Shown: positions 1 to 8,581 of the stretch, piece after piece
How positions within the stretch are numbered: position 1 is the stretch's first letter
How the letters are laid out: every line of letters starts with the position of its first letter
Origin: Pedobacter sp. KBW06
GTDB lineage: Bacteria > Bacteroidota > Bacteroidia > Sphingobacteriales > Sphingobacteriaceae
Direction of reading: 5' to 3'
Length of the DNA: 64,000 nt
Assembly: GCF_003852525.1 (NCBI RefSeq)
Contig: NZ_QAJL01000002.1
Coordinates: forward strand, 574,629 to 638,628
Translations under genes and position numbers: made by a program
Notes under the pieces: model-generated
The model's database searches: none
Told to the model about the DNA's origin: nothing
What the model saw: the letters and a program-made list of their open reading frames with translations, nothing else

Positions 1-96
1 ACCTCTTCGCTGTGGACAGCTGTCCAACGCTGGAGACTTACTCTTGAACTCCAGTGCTACTCTACCTTTTCTAACTAATTGTTGAATGGTTGGCAT
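1..96 (-). CDS. rpsL: 30S ribosomal protein S12, 5' part only
   Basis: The reverse strand reads an ATG at 94-96 followed by 32 codons in frame to the window edge. The product starts [12 protein letters not shown] and continues with a [12 protein letters not shown] block, which is the invariant N-terminus of ribosomal protein S12 of the small subunit decoding centre. The rest of the gene, and presumably rpsG and fusA of the usual str operon, lie outside the window to the left. The residues after KGR differ slightly from E. coli, as expected for Bacteroidota. The identity is very secure; only the truncation limits the call. Confidence 0.95.
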   Translation of the reverse strand, partial: MPTIQQLVRKGRVALEFKSKSPALDSCPQRRG

Positions 97-127
97 TGTT
101 CTTTTTTTGTTTTCTATTAATATTTAA

Positions 128-158
128 AAACTTTACCCCTATAATAAGGGACTGCAAA
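128..158 (-). promoter_or_regulatory. Candidate Bacteroidota-type promoter for rpsL
   Basis: On the reverse strand a TTTG (155-158) is followed after exactly 19 bases by TAAAGTTT (128-135). This resembles the Bacteroidota primary sigma factor consensus TTTG-N19-TAnnTTTG, with two mismatches in the -7 box. A start near 121 would give a short leader before the rpsL ATG at 96. The call rests on spacing and motif only. Confidence 0.4.
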
Positions 159-368
159 GGTAAGACAATACATTTTATAAATCAAGGGGTTAACATAAAA
201 ATAATTCGGTGGAAACCTGACATCAGACAGGGCAGATCAGCAATCCCGGATAATCACAGCCTCCTTCGGGAATCCTCCGCGCAATGACTGTTCCGGAGAG
301 GCCGCTGACTGGCAGGACAATGTAAAACGACAATTCAGAAAGAGCCCGAAAAATGTTCCGGATGAAAC

Positions 369-416
369 CCGGATAGAACAGGGACAAAATCCGGGTTTGA
401 TCCCTGTTCTATCCGG
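369..416. repeat. Perfect 16-base inverted repeat, 16-base loop
   Basis: The left arm CCGGATAGAACAGGGA (369-384) is the exact reverse complement of 401-416. Within the loop, CCGGGTTT (391-398) is the reverse complement of 365-372, so the left flank can form an alternative stem that competes with the long one. It lies downstream of the PagL-like gene (minus strand) and upstream of rpsL. No T-tract follows immediately on either strand, so it is not a classic intrinsic terminator. It could be a structured 3' UTR, a protein site or a remnant of a small mobile repeat. Confidence 0.75.
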
Positions 417-542
417 CCTTGATGCTGAGCTTATCTCCCTCTTTTCCGAAACAGTTTTCAACCCCTTTTTTTCCATCTCCCGCAAAACAGCTCCACACAG
501 AAAATGATTCACTTAAGTAGCTGGCAGATTTTTATTTTGCCG

Positions 543-1682
543 TTATGGACTGACCAATATCCCCAGCCCTAAATAATCCGCTTCGGTTTTATGGAGGTAA
601 ACCTTTGTCTGAACAGCAGCCCGGTTCATCACATAATACTTCAACCCCGCCGTCCAGTAAGTTTTAACCTCTTCCGCAGATTTAGAAAAATTATTAAAAT
701 GCAGATAATAACCATATTTCGCCATCACCGCCAGCCGGTCCATCCAAAAATCAGGGCCAATGGCCAGTCCCAGCCTCCAGCGGTCTAATGAAGTTGCCAA
801 TGACTGGTAAGTCTGAGGAGTATATTGGTAAACGGTATGGTAATAAACCGCATCGATCCCTGAGCTACAGCCCAGCAACTCATTTAACTGATAATTATAC
901 CCTGCATAAAGGCCCGTTTTATACAAGCCATCACGACTTCTCGCTACCCCCCTGCAACCAATGTTAACTCCAAAGTCAAACTGGTGCCGGTTAGCTTCCA
1001 AACGTTCCTTTCTCGCTGTTGTATCCCGTTTTGGCTGCGCCGAAGAATGCAGAAGCTGTAGTATCCCAAAGCTTACACTGCTGATATTTAAACCATAATT
1101 AGGTGTTCTTATCGCAGCATTGGAAAAATGCAGTACATCCATTCCCGCAGATAAGCGGGTATAAGGCGCAACTTTAGCCGCGACTTTCAGCGCCATCCTC
1201 GAAGCAAAATTAAGGTGGCTTCCAATCAATATATTCCGGTTTGTGAAATAAGTTTGTCCAAGATACCCGATCCCCAGACCCGGTGCCGCCCATAATTCGG
1301 CATACCTGGATTTTAGCAGGCTGAAATTCAATGCAGTCACCATGGCATAAGCATCTCCAAACAAATTAGGCCTTGGGTCTGAAGCCAGCATGACCTTTTC
1401 CATGTTCTTATAATTAAACACAAAGTCAATGCTGTTTAAACGAAGCATGCGCATCCATGGCCTCGGACAATCGCTCTTCTGAAGATGATAGGTAAATTCT
1501 CCACCGGGAGCAGAGCCACGCAGCTTATTTCCGGCAGTAAAAAGCGCTAAAGAAACCTGTGGAGAAAACTCAAGACTATTCCGGTGGTCCGACTGCTGTC
1601 GTCCATAGCCATGGTTCGCCAATATCAGAAAGCTAAAAAATAATATGGCGCAACAACAACGAACACCCCCTATGTAGTTCAT
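543..1682 (-). CDS. Acyloxyacyl hydrolase, PagL-like lipid A 3-O-deacylase family
   Basis: The 379-residue product starts with a hydrophobic secretion signal (about residues 8-26) and then looks like an outer-membrane beta-barrel with alternating hydrophobic strands. A segment containing H185-F-S187-N followed by a PNYGLN block matches the catalytic His-Ser region of PagL-type deacylases, which remove the 3-O-linked acyl chain of lipid A. The C-terminal half is longer than in PagL of Pseudomonas, as is usual for Bacteroidota homologues. The gene stands alone on the minus strand. The family call is fairly secure; actual lipid A activity is inferred. Confidence 0.72.
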   Translation of the reverse strand: MNYIGGVRCCCAILFFSFLILANHGYGRQQSDHRNSLEFSPQVSLALFTAGNKLRGSAPGGEFTYHLQKSDCPRPWMRMLRLNSIDFVFNYKNMEKVMLASDPRPNLFGDAYAMVTALNFSLLKSRYAELWAAPGLGIGYLGQTYFTNRNILIGSHLNFASRMALKVAAKVAPYTRLSAGMDVLHFSNAAIRTPNYGLNISSVSFGILQLLHSSAQPKRDTTARKERLEANRHQFDFGVNIGCRGVARSRDGLYKTGLYAGYNYQLNELLGCSSGIDAVYYHTVYQYTPQTYQSLATSLDRWRLGLAIGPDFWMDRLAVMAKYGYYLHFNNFSKSAEEVKTYWTAGLKYYVMNRAAVQTKVYLHKTEADYLGLGILVSP

Positions 1683-1713
1683 TACATAGCATATATAAGA
1701 AAAATAAATTTAT

Positions 1714-1935
1714 TTAATGGAAGGTATTCAAATAAAGTTTTTCTACTTTTTTCCTTGCCCAATCCGTCTTACGTAAAAACTTCAAACTGGACTTCAGGCT
1801 GGGATTATTCTGAAAGCAGTCGATGCGAATCAATGTACCCAATTCCGGCCAGCCATAATGCCATACCAGTTGTTTAACAATAAACTCCAGTGTTTTACCA
1901 TGCAATGGGTTATTTGGCTGTTCTGCTTCCGTCAT
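1714..1935 (-). CDS. VF530 family (DUF2132) small DNA-binding-like protein
   Basis: A 73-residue protein with [12 protein letters not shown] near the start, HYGWPELG in the middle and a C-terminal [16 protein letters not shown] block. These are the diagnostic features of the VF530/DUF2132 family, a compact helical fold conserved in many proteobacteria and Bacteroidota. Members are generally annotated as DNA-binding on structural grounds; the physiological role is unknown. It lies 31 bases upstream of the PagL-like gene on the same strand, so the two may share a transcript. Confidence 0.85.
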   Translation of the reverse strand: MTEAEQPNNPLHGKTLEFIVKQLVWHYGWPELGTLIRIDCFQNNPSLKSSLKFLRKTDWARKKVEKLYLNTFH

Positions 1936-2009
1936 CCGACAAAATTAAAAAGAATTTCCGGCTCTAATGATTAAATTTGTTGTAATCAGTTTTATTTAAT
2001 CCATAACAG

Positions 2010-2651
2010 ATGCAATTTAAATTAGGAGATTTTGTTCGTTTTGTAGACGAAAACATAGAAGGGTACATCACCAGAATCATAGATAAAGACACCATAGGCG
2101 TAACAGATTCCAATGATTTTGAAATTCCTGTTCAGGCCACAAAAGTGACCCTGGTTCATGGAGAAATTCCCGACAACGACGTGGTTTCGAACCGTCCGGC
2201 AGTAGTCGTACCTGAAGCACAATTTATTAAAGAAGGAATTTATCTGGGCCTGATCACCGATCAGCACAGCAGTTCCGTAGCCCATTTCCACCTGGTTAAT
2301 GAAAGCTCCTTCCAGCTCCTGGCCAGCCTGACTACAGAAAAAGGCGACCATTACAAAGGAGAATTTGCGGCAATAGTCCCGGCACATTCGACAAAGAAAA
2401 TCTATTCTGCCCAACTCGGAGACATTCAGATCTGGCCGAAATTTAAACTGGAGATCTTATTTCATACCCCGGCAAATGTAGAGCCTAAAGATGCCATCAT
2501 CTATCGTGAACGCATCAAAGGAAAAGATCTTTCCGTGGCTAAAGAAGAAATCGCCCTGCTCAAACAAAAAGGCTGGCTCATTCGTCTTGATGCTGCCGAA
2601 GCCTTAATTGACGCTGACAAACTTAAAGAAAGCTTTTTTAAAGCACGATAA
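2010..2651 (+). CDS. DUF2027 family protein lacking the Smr domain
   Basis: The 213-residue product begins MQFKLGDFVRFVDENIEGYITRI, a KOW/SH3-like start typical of DUF2027 proteins of Bacteroidota. Family members usually continue into a C-terminal Smr nuclease-like domain (total about 340 residues). Here the protein ends after the central beta-rich region and a short helical tail, with no Smr motif. There is no secretion signal, so it should be cytoplasmic. The next gene starts 17 bases downstream on the same strand. Function is unknown; the family may act in nucleic acid processing. Confidence 0.65.
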   Translation: MQFKLGDFVRFVDENIEGYITRIIDKDTIGVTDSNDFEIPVQATKVTLVHGEIPDNDVVSNRPAVVVPEAQFIKEGIYLGLITDQHSSSVAHFHLVNESSFQLLASLTTEKGDHYKGEFAAIVPAHSTKKIYSAQLGDIQIWPKFKLEILFHTPANVEPKDAIIYRERIKGKDLSVAKEEIALLKQKGWLIRLDAAEALIDADKLKESFFKAR

Positions 2652-2668
2652 CACTTAAACCCAACGTA

Positions 2669-3799
2669 ATGAAAAATCTATCCCCCCTTTTCGCGATTCT
2701 CTTTTGTATTCCCCTGATGGCGGTCACCTGTAACCGCCCAATGGAAAAAGCCGATGAACCCCGGCTTAAAGACATCAAATTACCTGATGGATTCAAAATA
2801 GCGGTTTATGCTAAAGTTGACAATGCCCGTTCTATGGCGCTTGGCAGCAATGGAACCGTATTCGTAGGCAATCGTGATGGCGATAAAGTCTATGCACTGG
2901 TAGATGCGGATAAGGATGGGGTAGCAGAAAAAACATACGTTATTGCCCAGGGATTAAAAGACATGCCTAATGGAATTGCCTTTAAAGATGGCAGTTTATA
3001 TGTGGCTGAGGTGAGCAAAATCTGGCGCTTTGATCAGATAGAAGACCACCTGGCCAATCCGCCAAAACCGGTATTGCTGTACGACAAACTACCAAAGGAT
3101 ACACACCATGGATGGAAATATCTGGGTTTTGGCCCCGACGGGAAGCTTTACTTTCCGATTGGTGCCCCCTGCAATATTTGCGACAATACGGATAAAGACA
3201 AGAGGTATGCCTCCATCCTGCGGATGAACCCCGACGGAACAGGTCTGGAAATTTTTGCCAATGGGGTAAGAAATTCTGTTGGTTTCGACTGGAATCCCCT
3301 GACCAAAGATTTATGGTTCACCGACAATGGAAGGGACATGCTTGGCGAAGACATCCCCGGAGATGAACTGAACCGTGCCGATAAACCCGGCATGCATTTC
3401 GGCTATCCCTTTGTCCATGCCGGAGACATCTTAGATCCGGAATTTGGAAAAGGAAAAGACCCTAAAAATTTTACTGCCCCTCAGAGAAAACTCGATGCAC
3501 ATGTGGCTGCATTGGGCATGAAATTCTATACAGGCGATATGTTTCCGAAAACCTATAAAAATCAGATCTTAATCCCGGAACACGGTTCATGGAACCGCAA
3601 AGTCCCATCGGGGTACCGCCTGATGCTGGTTAAACTGGATGGCAATAAAGTATTGAGTTATGAACCATTTGCCACAGGCTGGCTAAAAGGAGGAAAAGCC
3701 TGGGGAAGACCGGTAGACATCCTGCAGTTACCTGATGGATCTATCCTCGTCTCCGACGACTTTGCCAATCTGGTTTATAGAATCTCTTATAAAGGCTAA
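2669..3799 (+). CDS. PQQ-dependent sugar (sorbosone-type) dehydrogenase family, secreted
   Basis: A 376-residue protein with an N-terminal signal ending at AVTC (Cys21), a weak lipobox that may make it a lipoprotein. The mature part is a six-bladed propeller of the soluble glucose/sorbosone dehydrogenase type, with repeated blades such as PNGIAF, LGFGPDGKLYFPIGAPCN, GVRNSVGFDWNP and LWFTDNGRD. HHGWKY and IPEHGSWNR match the cofactor and substrate face of this family. It probably oxidises sugars in the periplasm or at the cell surface; the natural substrate cannot be read from the sequence. It lies 17 bases behind the DUF2027 gene and may be co-transcribed. Confidence 0.78.
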   Translation: MKNLSPLFAILFCIPLMAVTCNRPMEKADEPRLKDIKLPDGFKIAVYAKVDNARSMALGSNGTVFVGNRDGDKVYALVDADKDGVAEKTYVIAQGLKDMPNGIAFKDGSLYVAEVSKIWRFDQIEDHLANPPKPVLLYDKLPKDTHHGWKYLGFGPDGKLYFPIGAPCNICDNTDKDKRYASILRMNPDGTGLEIFANGVRNSVGFDWNPLTKDLWFTDNGRDMLGEDIPGDELNRADKPGMHFGYPFVHAGDILDPEFGKGKDPKNFTAPQRKLDAHVAALGMKFYTGDMFPKTYKNQILIPEHGSWNRKVPSGYRLMLVKLDGNKVLSYEPFATGWLKGGKAWGRPVDILQLPDGSILVSDDFANLVYRISYKG

Positions 3800-3871
3800 T
3801 ATTTTAGATCAGAATATTGTCTTTCCAATTATTTTTTTGTAATCTGTTGCACTTAGTTAAAATAACGATAA

Positions 3872-5140
3872 ATGAGCGCAACAGATTACGATTTTGACTT
3901 TCAGAACATCGGCAAAAAAACACATGACCTCCTGATCAAATGGGGAGTTTCCGAAAGCATTGCCGACTATATTAACCTGCTCGGACTATCACTGGTCCTC
4001 GCCATTGCAGTCTACCTGCTGCATTACGTACTCAGGCGACTGTTAAGGATTACCTTAATCCGGATCACCAAACGCACCAAGATTGATTTCTTCCATCATT
4101 TACTGGAAAACCGTTTTTCTCATTTTGTAGCACTCAGCACTGCTGTTACACTGGTAAAAAGTTCTATTCCGGTAGTATTTTATTCTTTTCCAAGCCTGAT
4201 CGCCCCCTTAAACAAACTGACAGAAGTATACCTGGTCATCATTATCATTTGGCTGATCATCTCTCTGATTCGCTCCGGTGCAGACTCCCTGAGAAAAAAA
4301 TCTGCCTTCAAATCAAAGCCGATTGAAAGCTATATGCAGGTGATCAGAATCATCCTCTTTTTTATAGGGGCTGTGATCATCTTCTCCAACCTGACCGGAA
4401 AATCTCCACTTACTTTCTTTACGGCCATGGGTGCAATCTCGGCAGTGCTGCTGCTGATGTTCAAAGATACCATTATGGGTTTTGTGGCCAGCATACAGGT
4501 AAGTACCAATGATACGGTCCGCATCGGCGACTGGATTACGATGGCAAAATATGGTGCCGACGGCGATGTCGTAGAAATTAACCTGACCACAGTAAAAGTG
4601 CAGAACTTCGATAAAACCATTACCACCATCCCAACCTATTCCTTAATTTCGGATTCTTTCCAAAACTGGCGCGGCATGACCCAATCCGGAGGAAGAAGGA
4701 TTAAAAGGGCCATCTTCATCAGACAATCCACCATTCGTTTTCTTACCTATGAAGAAGTGGAACAATTCAGAAGAATCCAATCCCTGACCTCTTATATTGA
4801 TCACCGTCAAAAAGACATTGACAAACATAACGAACGTATTGGGGCAGACAAAAGCTTACTGATTAACGGAAGAAACCTAACCAATGCAGGACTGTACAGA
4901 AAATATATCGACAACTACATTTCAAACCATACCGGTTTACATAAAAAGATGACGATGATGGTCAGACAACTGGCCCCAACGCCAAGCGGACTACCACTGG
5001 AGATCTATGCTTTTACAGGCACCACTAAATGGGTAGATTACGAATACATCATGGCAGATATATTTGACCACCTGCTGGCCTCTGCCAGTTATTTCGACCT
5101 GAAGGTCCATGAAATGGACATCATCGCACCTGGTCAATAA
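3872..5140 (+). CDS. Mechanosensitive channel, MscS superfamily, YbdG-like
   Basis: The 422-residue product has about five membrane segments in its first 200 residues, followed by a MscS pore and beta domain. The blocks MFKDTIMGFVASIQ, GDWITMAKYGADGDV and TTIPTYSLISDSFQNW match E. coli YbdG (MscM) closely, including the YbdG-specific SGGRRIKR and VRQLAPTPSGLPLEIYAFT segments. It should be an inner-membrane osmotic safety valve. The gene ends just before a strong bidirectional terminator. It has its own upstream gap of 72 bases. Confidence 0.9.
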   Translation: MSATDYDFDFQNIGKKTHDLLIKWGVSESIADYINLLGLSLVLAIAVYLLHYVLRRLLRITLIRITKRTKIDFFHHLLENRFSHFVALSTAVTLVKSSIPVVFYSFPSLIAPLNKLTEVYLVIIIIWLIISLIRSGADSLRKKSAFKSKPIESYMQVIRIILFFIGAVIIFSNLTGKSPLTFFTAMGAISAVLLLMFKDTIMGFVASIQVSTNDTVRIGDWITMAKYGADGDVVEINLTTVKVQNFDKTITTIPTYSLISDSFQNWRGMTQSGGRRIKRAIFIRQSTIRFLTYEEVEQFRRIQSLTSYIDHRQKDIDKHNERIGADKSLLINGRNLTNAGLYRKYIDNYISNHTGLHKKMTMMVRQLAPTPSGLPLEIYAFTGTTKWVDYEYIMADIFDHLLASASYFDLKVHEMDIIAPGQ

Positions 5141-5177
5141 AAAAATCCCCTTGTGCAGATGCACAAGGGGATTTTTT
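5140..5177. terminator. Bidirectional intrinsic terminator
   Basis: A 17-base perfect stem (5140-5156 with 5161-5177) encloses the loop AGAT. The stem starts with an A-run and ends with a T-run, so it works as a terminator on both strands. It separates the convergent channel gene (plus) and the M1 peptidase gene (minus). Confidence 0.93.
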
Positions 5178-5193
5178 TTATTCGATTTGAAAA

Positions 5194-7146
5194 TTATTTG
5201 GTCCAGCTGTTGTTTGCAGCATTGCTGTCAGGAAGGACTTGATTCGGATCCAGTGTCACTGAAATGACTTCCTCTGTAGTCGGATAATTAACCGTCCACT
5301 TCGTATTGCGCATCCAGACATCTACCGGAAGTTTAATGATGTCTGTCTTTCCGCTTTTTGTTTTCACTTCAATAATCACCGGCATCGGCATTTTCTCCAG
5401 GTTCGCCACAACGATGTCATAACCTGTTCTTTCACCATTTTTTGTCAGCTCCTTAACCTCTGCAATGGCCTGGTCTGTTTTCCAGTTTTCCATAAACCAG
5501 CCTCTCCAGAACCAGGAAAGATCCTCTCCTGCCCCATTCTCCATTGCACGGAAAAAGTCGAAAGGGCTCGGGTGTTTATAAGCCCAGTTTTCAATATATT
5601 TCTTAAAGGCATAATCAAAACGATCCGCACCTAAAACCTGATTTCTTAATACGTTTAATCCCCATGATGGTTTATAATAGAGGTTGACGCCAATATTGGC
5701 TTCCTTCATTGCATCAGGACTTAACATCACGTATTCCAGGGCATCGTTACTTAAATATTTAGCAACCCCCTGCATGTTCTCCGGTTTGCCGCTATATTCG
5801 CCGTTGTTGAATGCGGCTTTAGACAAGCCATTGATAAACGTGTTAAAGCCTTCATCCATCCAGCCGAATTTACGCTCATTACTCCCTACAATCATCGGGA
5901 ACCAGGTATGACCAAATTCATGATCAATTACCCCCCAGGCACTTCCGTTTTTCGCTTTCCAACCGCAAAAAACAATTCCCGGATATTCCATACCACCTAC
6001 ATTACTGGCTACATTTACCGCCATTGGATAAGGGTATTCAAACCATTTATTGGAATAATATTCTATAGAAGATTTCACATACTCTACTCCTCTGCCATAA
6101 CCATCTTTACCATTGCTCTCCACCGGATGTGCAGAAACTGCGAGCGACTTCTTCCCACTTGGCAGGTTAATCCTTGCGGCATCCAAAACAAATGCTTTTG
6201 AGGAAGCCCAGGCCACATCCCTGGTGTTTTTAATTTTAAACTTCCAGGTCAGGGTTCCTTTTGCAGGGCGGGATTTCGGGTCTGTTACTTCCGACTCAGA
6301 TCGGATGGCAATCGTTTTATCGCTCAGCTTAGCGGCATTCCAGCGCGCCAGCTGCTCTGCAGTAAATACCTCCTGTGGGTTTAACAGTTCCCCTGAGCCC
6401 ATCACAATGTGACTGGCAGGTGCGGTAACCGAAAAGTCTACATCTCCGTATTCGCAATAAAATTCACCTGCACCCCAATACGGTAACGTGTTCCATCCCA
6501 GGATATCGTCATAAACACTCATCCTTGGAAACCATTGTGCAATGGCAAAGATCTCTCCGTTTTTGGTTACCAGGTGCCCCATGCGGTCCGAACCATTGAT
6601 AGGGATCACAAATGAAAAGTTCATTTTAATCGTGATCGTCTCTCCGTTTGCCGCCAAAGGCTCATTCAAACGGATCTGCATCCTGGTATCTTCCGTCAGG
6701 GAGGTAAATTTTACAGGTTTCGCTTTTTGAGAAACACTTAAGCCCTCAATTTTATATCCCCCTTCTACTTTCTCTCCTCTTGCACCGTACCTGCTGCCGG
6801 CAGCAATCAGTGAATTTCCTCTTGAATGCTCCGCAAACAGGTTCTGGTCAAGCTGCAACCATAGAAACGGCAGTTTATCGGGACTATTATTTTTATAGGT
6901 AATGGTTACCGTTCCCGTAACACTGTTTTTTGCTTCATCCAGGTTTGCGGTAATGTGATAATCTGCACGGTTCTGCCAGTATTTAGCGCCGGGATATCCA
7001 TTTGCGGACCGGTATTCATTGCCATTTTGCGTATAAAAAAGGGGGTTGAATGCAACATGGGGATCATAGTTCCCTGTGGTCTGTTGCCCCATGGAACTGA
7101 AACCGAATGCGCATAACAAGACCAATAGTAAGGTGGGCTTATTCAT
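5194..7146 (-). CDS. M1 family metallopeptidase (aminopeptidase N-like), secreted
   Basis: The 650-residue protein has an N-terminal signal peptide (about 20 residues, ending near SSMGQQ). The zinc site is clear: H409-E410-F-G-H413 with the third ligand E432 in WMDEGFN, and a GGMEYPG block upstream that fits the GAMEN exopeptidase motif. A beta-rich N-terminal domain precedes the catalytic domain. Enzymes of this type trim N-terminal residues from peptides in the periplasm of Bacteroidota. It is a single gene bounded by a terminator downstream. Confidence 0.9.
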   Translation of the reverse strand: MNKPTLLLVLLCAFGFSSMGQQTTGNYDPHVAFNPLFYTQNGNEYRSANGYPGAKYWQNRADYHITANLDEAKNSVTGTVTITYKNNSPDKLPFLWLQLDQNLFAEHSRGNSLIAAGSRYGARGEKVEGGYKIEGLSVSQKAKPVKFTSLTEDTRMQIRLNEPLAANGETITIKMNFSFVIPINGSDRMGHLVTKNGEIFAIAQWFPRMSVYDDILGWNTLPYWGAGEFYCEYGDVDFSVTAPASHIVMGSGELLNPQEVFTAEQLARWNAAKLSDKTIAIRSESEVTDPKSRPAKGTLTWKFKIKNTRDVAWASSKAFVLDAARINLPSGKKSLAVSAHPVESNGKDGYGRGVEYVKSSIEYYSNKWFEYPYPMAVNVASNVGGMEYPGIVFCGWKAKNGSAWGVIDHEFGHTWFPMIVGSNERKFGWMDEGFNTFINGLSKAAFNNGEYSGKPENMQGVAKYLSNDALEYVMLSPDAMKEANIGVNLYYKPSWGLNVLRNQVLGADRFDYAFKKYIENWAYKHPSPFDFFRAMENGAGEDLSWFWRGWFMENWKTDQAIAEVKELTKNGERTGYDIVVANLEKMPMPVIIEVKTKSGKTDIIKLPVDVWMRNTKWTVNYPTTEEVISVTLDPNQVLPDSNAANNSWTK

Positions 7147-7223
7147 GATGTTTAGTTGTTGGTTTTAGATTCGAACTAAAGGTATAAAATGAAATGTTAT
7201 ACCTGACCATTGTAACGGTTTTA

Positions 7224-7961
7224 TTAGTTCGCCTTCAATTTAGGCATTGGATAGACCTTTCGCTGTCCGGCAGGGAGTTTAAGCCAGCTATGATAAGCCT
7301 TAACAATATAATAGGTATAGTTAAAAGGGCGTTCGTCTTTGATCAGGGCTTCTGTTGGCCGGTATATGGCCATAAAGTCCTTGAGGTCCTCACCCTTGAG
7401 CTTCACGAGTTTGGTAATGCTCTCCTCGTTAAAATTCTCCCTGATTTCCGTTTCATAGACATCCCTTTCTTCCAGTCTTCTTTCTTTCTCCCGCTCCCGC
7501 TTCATTTTGCCATAGCCCAGGTTAAACATCATCCCTCCGGCCCGGTCATTATTTCCTTTGCCCCTGAGTCCGTCTGCTCCAAACCGCTTTGATTCTTTGG
7601 CATTCGGGTCCCGGTACAATACGGAAGGATTTACTTTTGCACTTAAAATCTCCACCTCTTTTAAGGTTTTCGAATTTCCGGGCAGGAAAATGGTCTTTGG
7701 CTTCAGGTCAATCAGAAAAAGCGTATCGGTATGATAACCAACAAAAGAAAACTCCAGCAGGTCACCTACTTTTGCGGCCAGTGTAAACTGTCCGGCAGCC
7801 TTTGTTCTTGAAAGCTCCTTACTGTTCAGGTTCCTTACAATCACATCCTGAATAGGAAAAGTTTTATTATCGTAATCATACACCGTACCAGACACAGAAG
7901 TTTGTGCCCAGACTCCGAAAGGGGCAATACAGATGAACAACAAGAATAAATACTTAGACAT
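7224..7961 (-). CDS. Secreted protein with carboxypeptidase-regulatory-like domain
   Basis: I place the start at the ATG at 7959-7961 because a typical signal peptide (MSKYLFLLFICIAPFGVWAQ) follows directly; an upstream in-frame ATG at 8006 would put it 15 residues in. The mature N-terminus (SVSGTVYDYDNKTFPIQDV) is a CarboxypepD-regulatory-like beta domain of about 90 residues, also used as the plug-proximal domain of TonB receptors. The rest is charged, with an Arg/Glu-rich helical stretch (MKREREKERRLEERD). No barrel follows, so it is not a receptor. Its role is unknown, probably periplasmic or outer-membrane associated. Confidence 0.7.
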   Translation of the reverse strand: MSKYLFLLFICIAPFGVWAQTSVSGTVYDYDNKTFPIQDVIVRNLNSKELSRTKAAGQFTLAAKVGDLLEFSFVGYHTDTLFLIDLKPKTIFLPGNSKTLKEVEILSAKVNPSVLYRDPNAKESKRFGADGLRGKGNNDRAGGMMFNLGYGKMKREREKERRLEERDVYETEIRENFNEESITKLVKLKGEDLKDFMAIYRPTEALIKDERPFNYTYYIVKAYHSWLKLPAGQRKVYPMPKLKAN

Positions 7962-8027
7962 ATCCAAATGTAACGCTGTTTTTACGCCTTGATTATATTT
8001 TAACAAAATTTAACAACAGCATGTCGG

Positions 8028-8375
8028 TTACTTCAAAAGACTTTGGTAACTGTCTTCCTCAAAACCGATGAGTACCGCTTTCTGATCAAGCTCAACAACA
8101 GGCCTCTTGATCGCACTGGTATGCTGCAGCAAAACCTGAACTGCCGAAGCCTGATCAACAACCGCAGCCTGTTGTTCCGGACTTAGTTTTTTCCAGGTGG
8201 TTCCTTTTTTATTCAGCACCTTTTCCCAGCCAAAAACTGCACACCACTCATTCAGTTTTTCGGCCGTAATGCCACTCTTCTTGAAGTCGTGGAACTCCGG
8301 ATTAAATCCATTCTCTGCCAACCAGGTCCTGGCTTTCTTTACTGTATTGCAATTTGGTATTCCGTATATGATCAT
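8028..8375 (-). CDS. ArsC/Spx-like thioredoxin-fold protein
   Basis: I place the start at the ATG at 8373-8375, which gives MIIYGIPNCNTVKKARTWL, the exact N-terminus expected of the ArsC/Spx/YffB family. A longer open frame upstream adds 31 residues of no family resemblance. The single Cys in PNCNT sits where arsenate reductase has its redox Cys. The 115-residue length fits the family. It could be a glutathione- or thiol-linked reductase or a Spx-like regulator; the sequence alone does not decide. Confidence 0.8.
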   Translation of the reverse strand: MIIYGIPNCNTVKKARTWLAENGFNPEFHDFKKSGITAEKLNEWCAVFGWEKVLNKKGTTWKKLSPEQQAAVVDQASAVQVLLQHTSAIKRPVVELDQKAVLIGFEEDSYQSLLK

Positions 8376-8581
8376 ATCGGCAAAAATAAAATTTATTATC
8401 ATTAATATTGTTGTTGATTTTATCTCTCTCTGTGGGGGGCGACTTGAAATTGAAAAAGACATAGCCAAAAACGAGGTTCAGGACAGGATAGTACTGAATT
8501 TCGGACCTTTTTGTGCAAAACTTTAATTTCAATCTAATTCACAATTTCAGATAAGTTCTTAACATCTAATTGTTCAAGTCT

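Larger units (their letters stand above)
97..542. other. 446-base gene-free region with a long inverted repeat
   Basis: No convincing coding sequence is present between rpsL and the PagL-like gene. The right half is richer in G+C than typical intergenic DNA in this window. The notable structure is a perfect 16-base inverted repeat at 369-416, listed separately. An open frame of 91 codons exists on the reverse strand at 237-512, but it has no recognisable product and looks like chance. Confidence 0.6.

Noticed and set aside
237..512. 91-codon open frame on the minus strand
   Set aside because: No recognisable product, unusual composition and it spans the long inverted repeat; it is probably a chance open frame.
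7962..8006. Upstream in-frame start for the carboxypeptidase-regulatory-like protein
   Set aside because: It would place 15 hydrophilic residues before a typical signal peptide; the downstream ATG is preferred.
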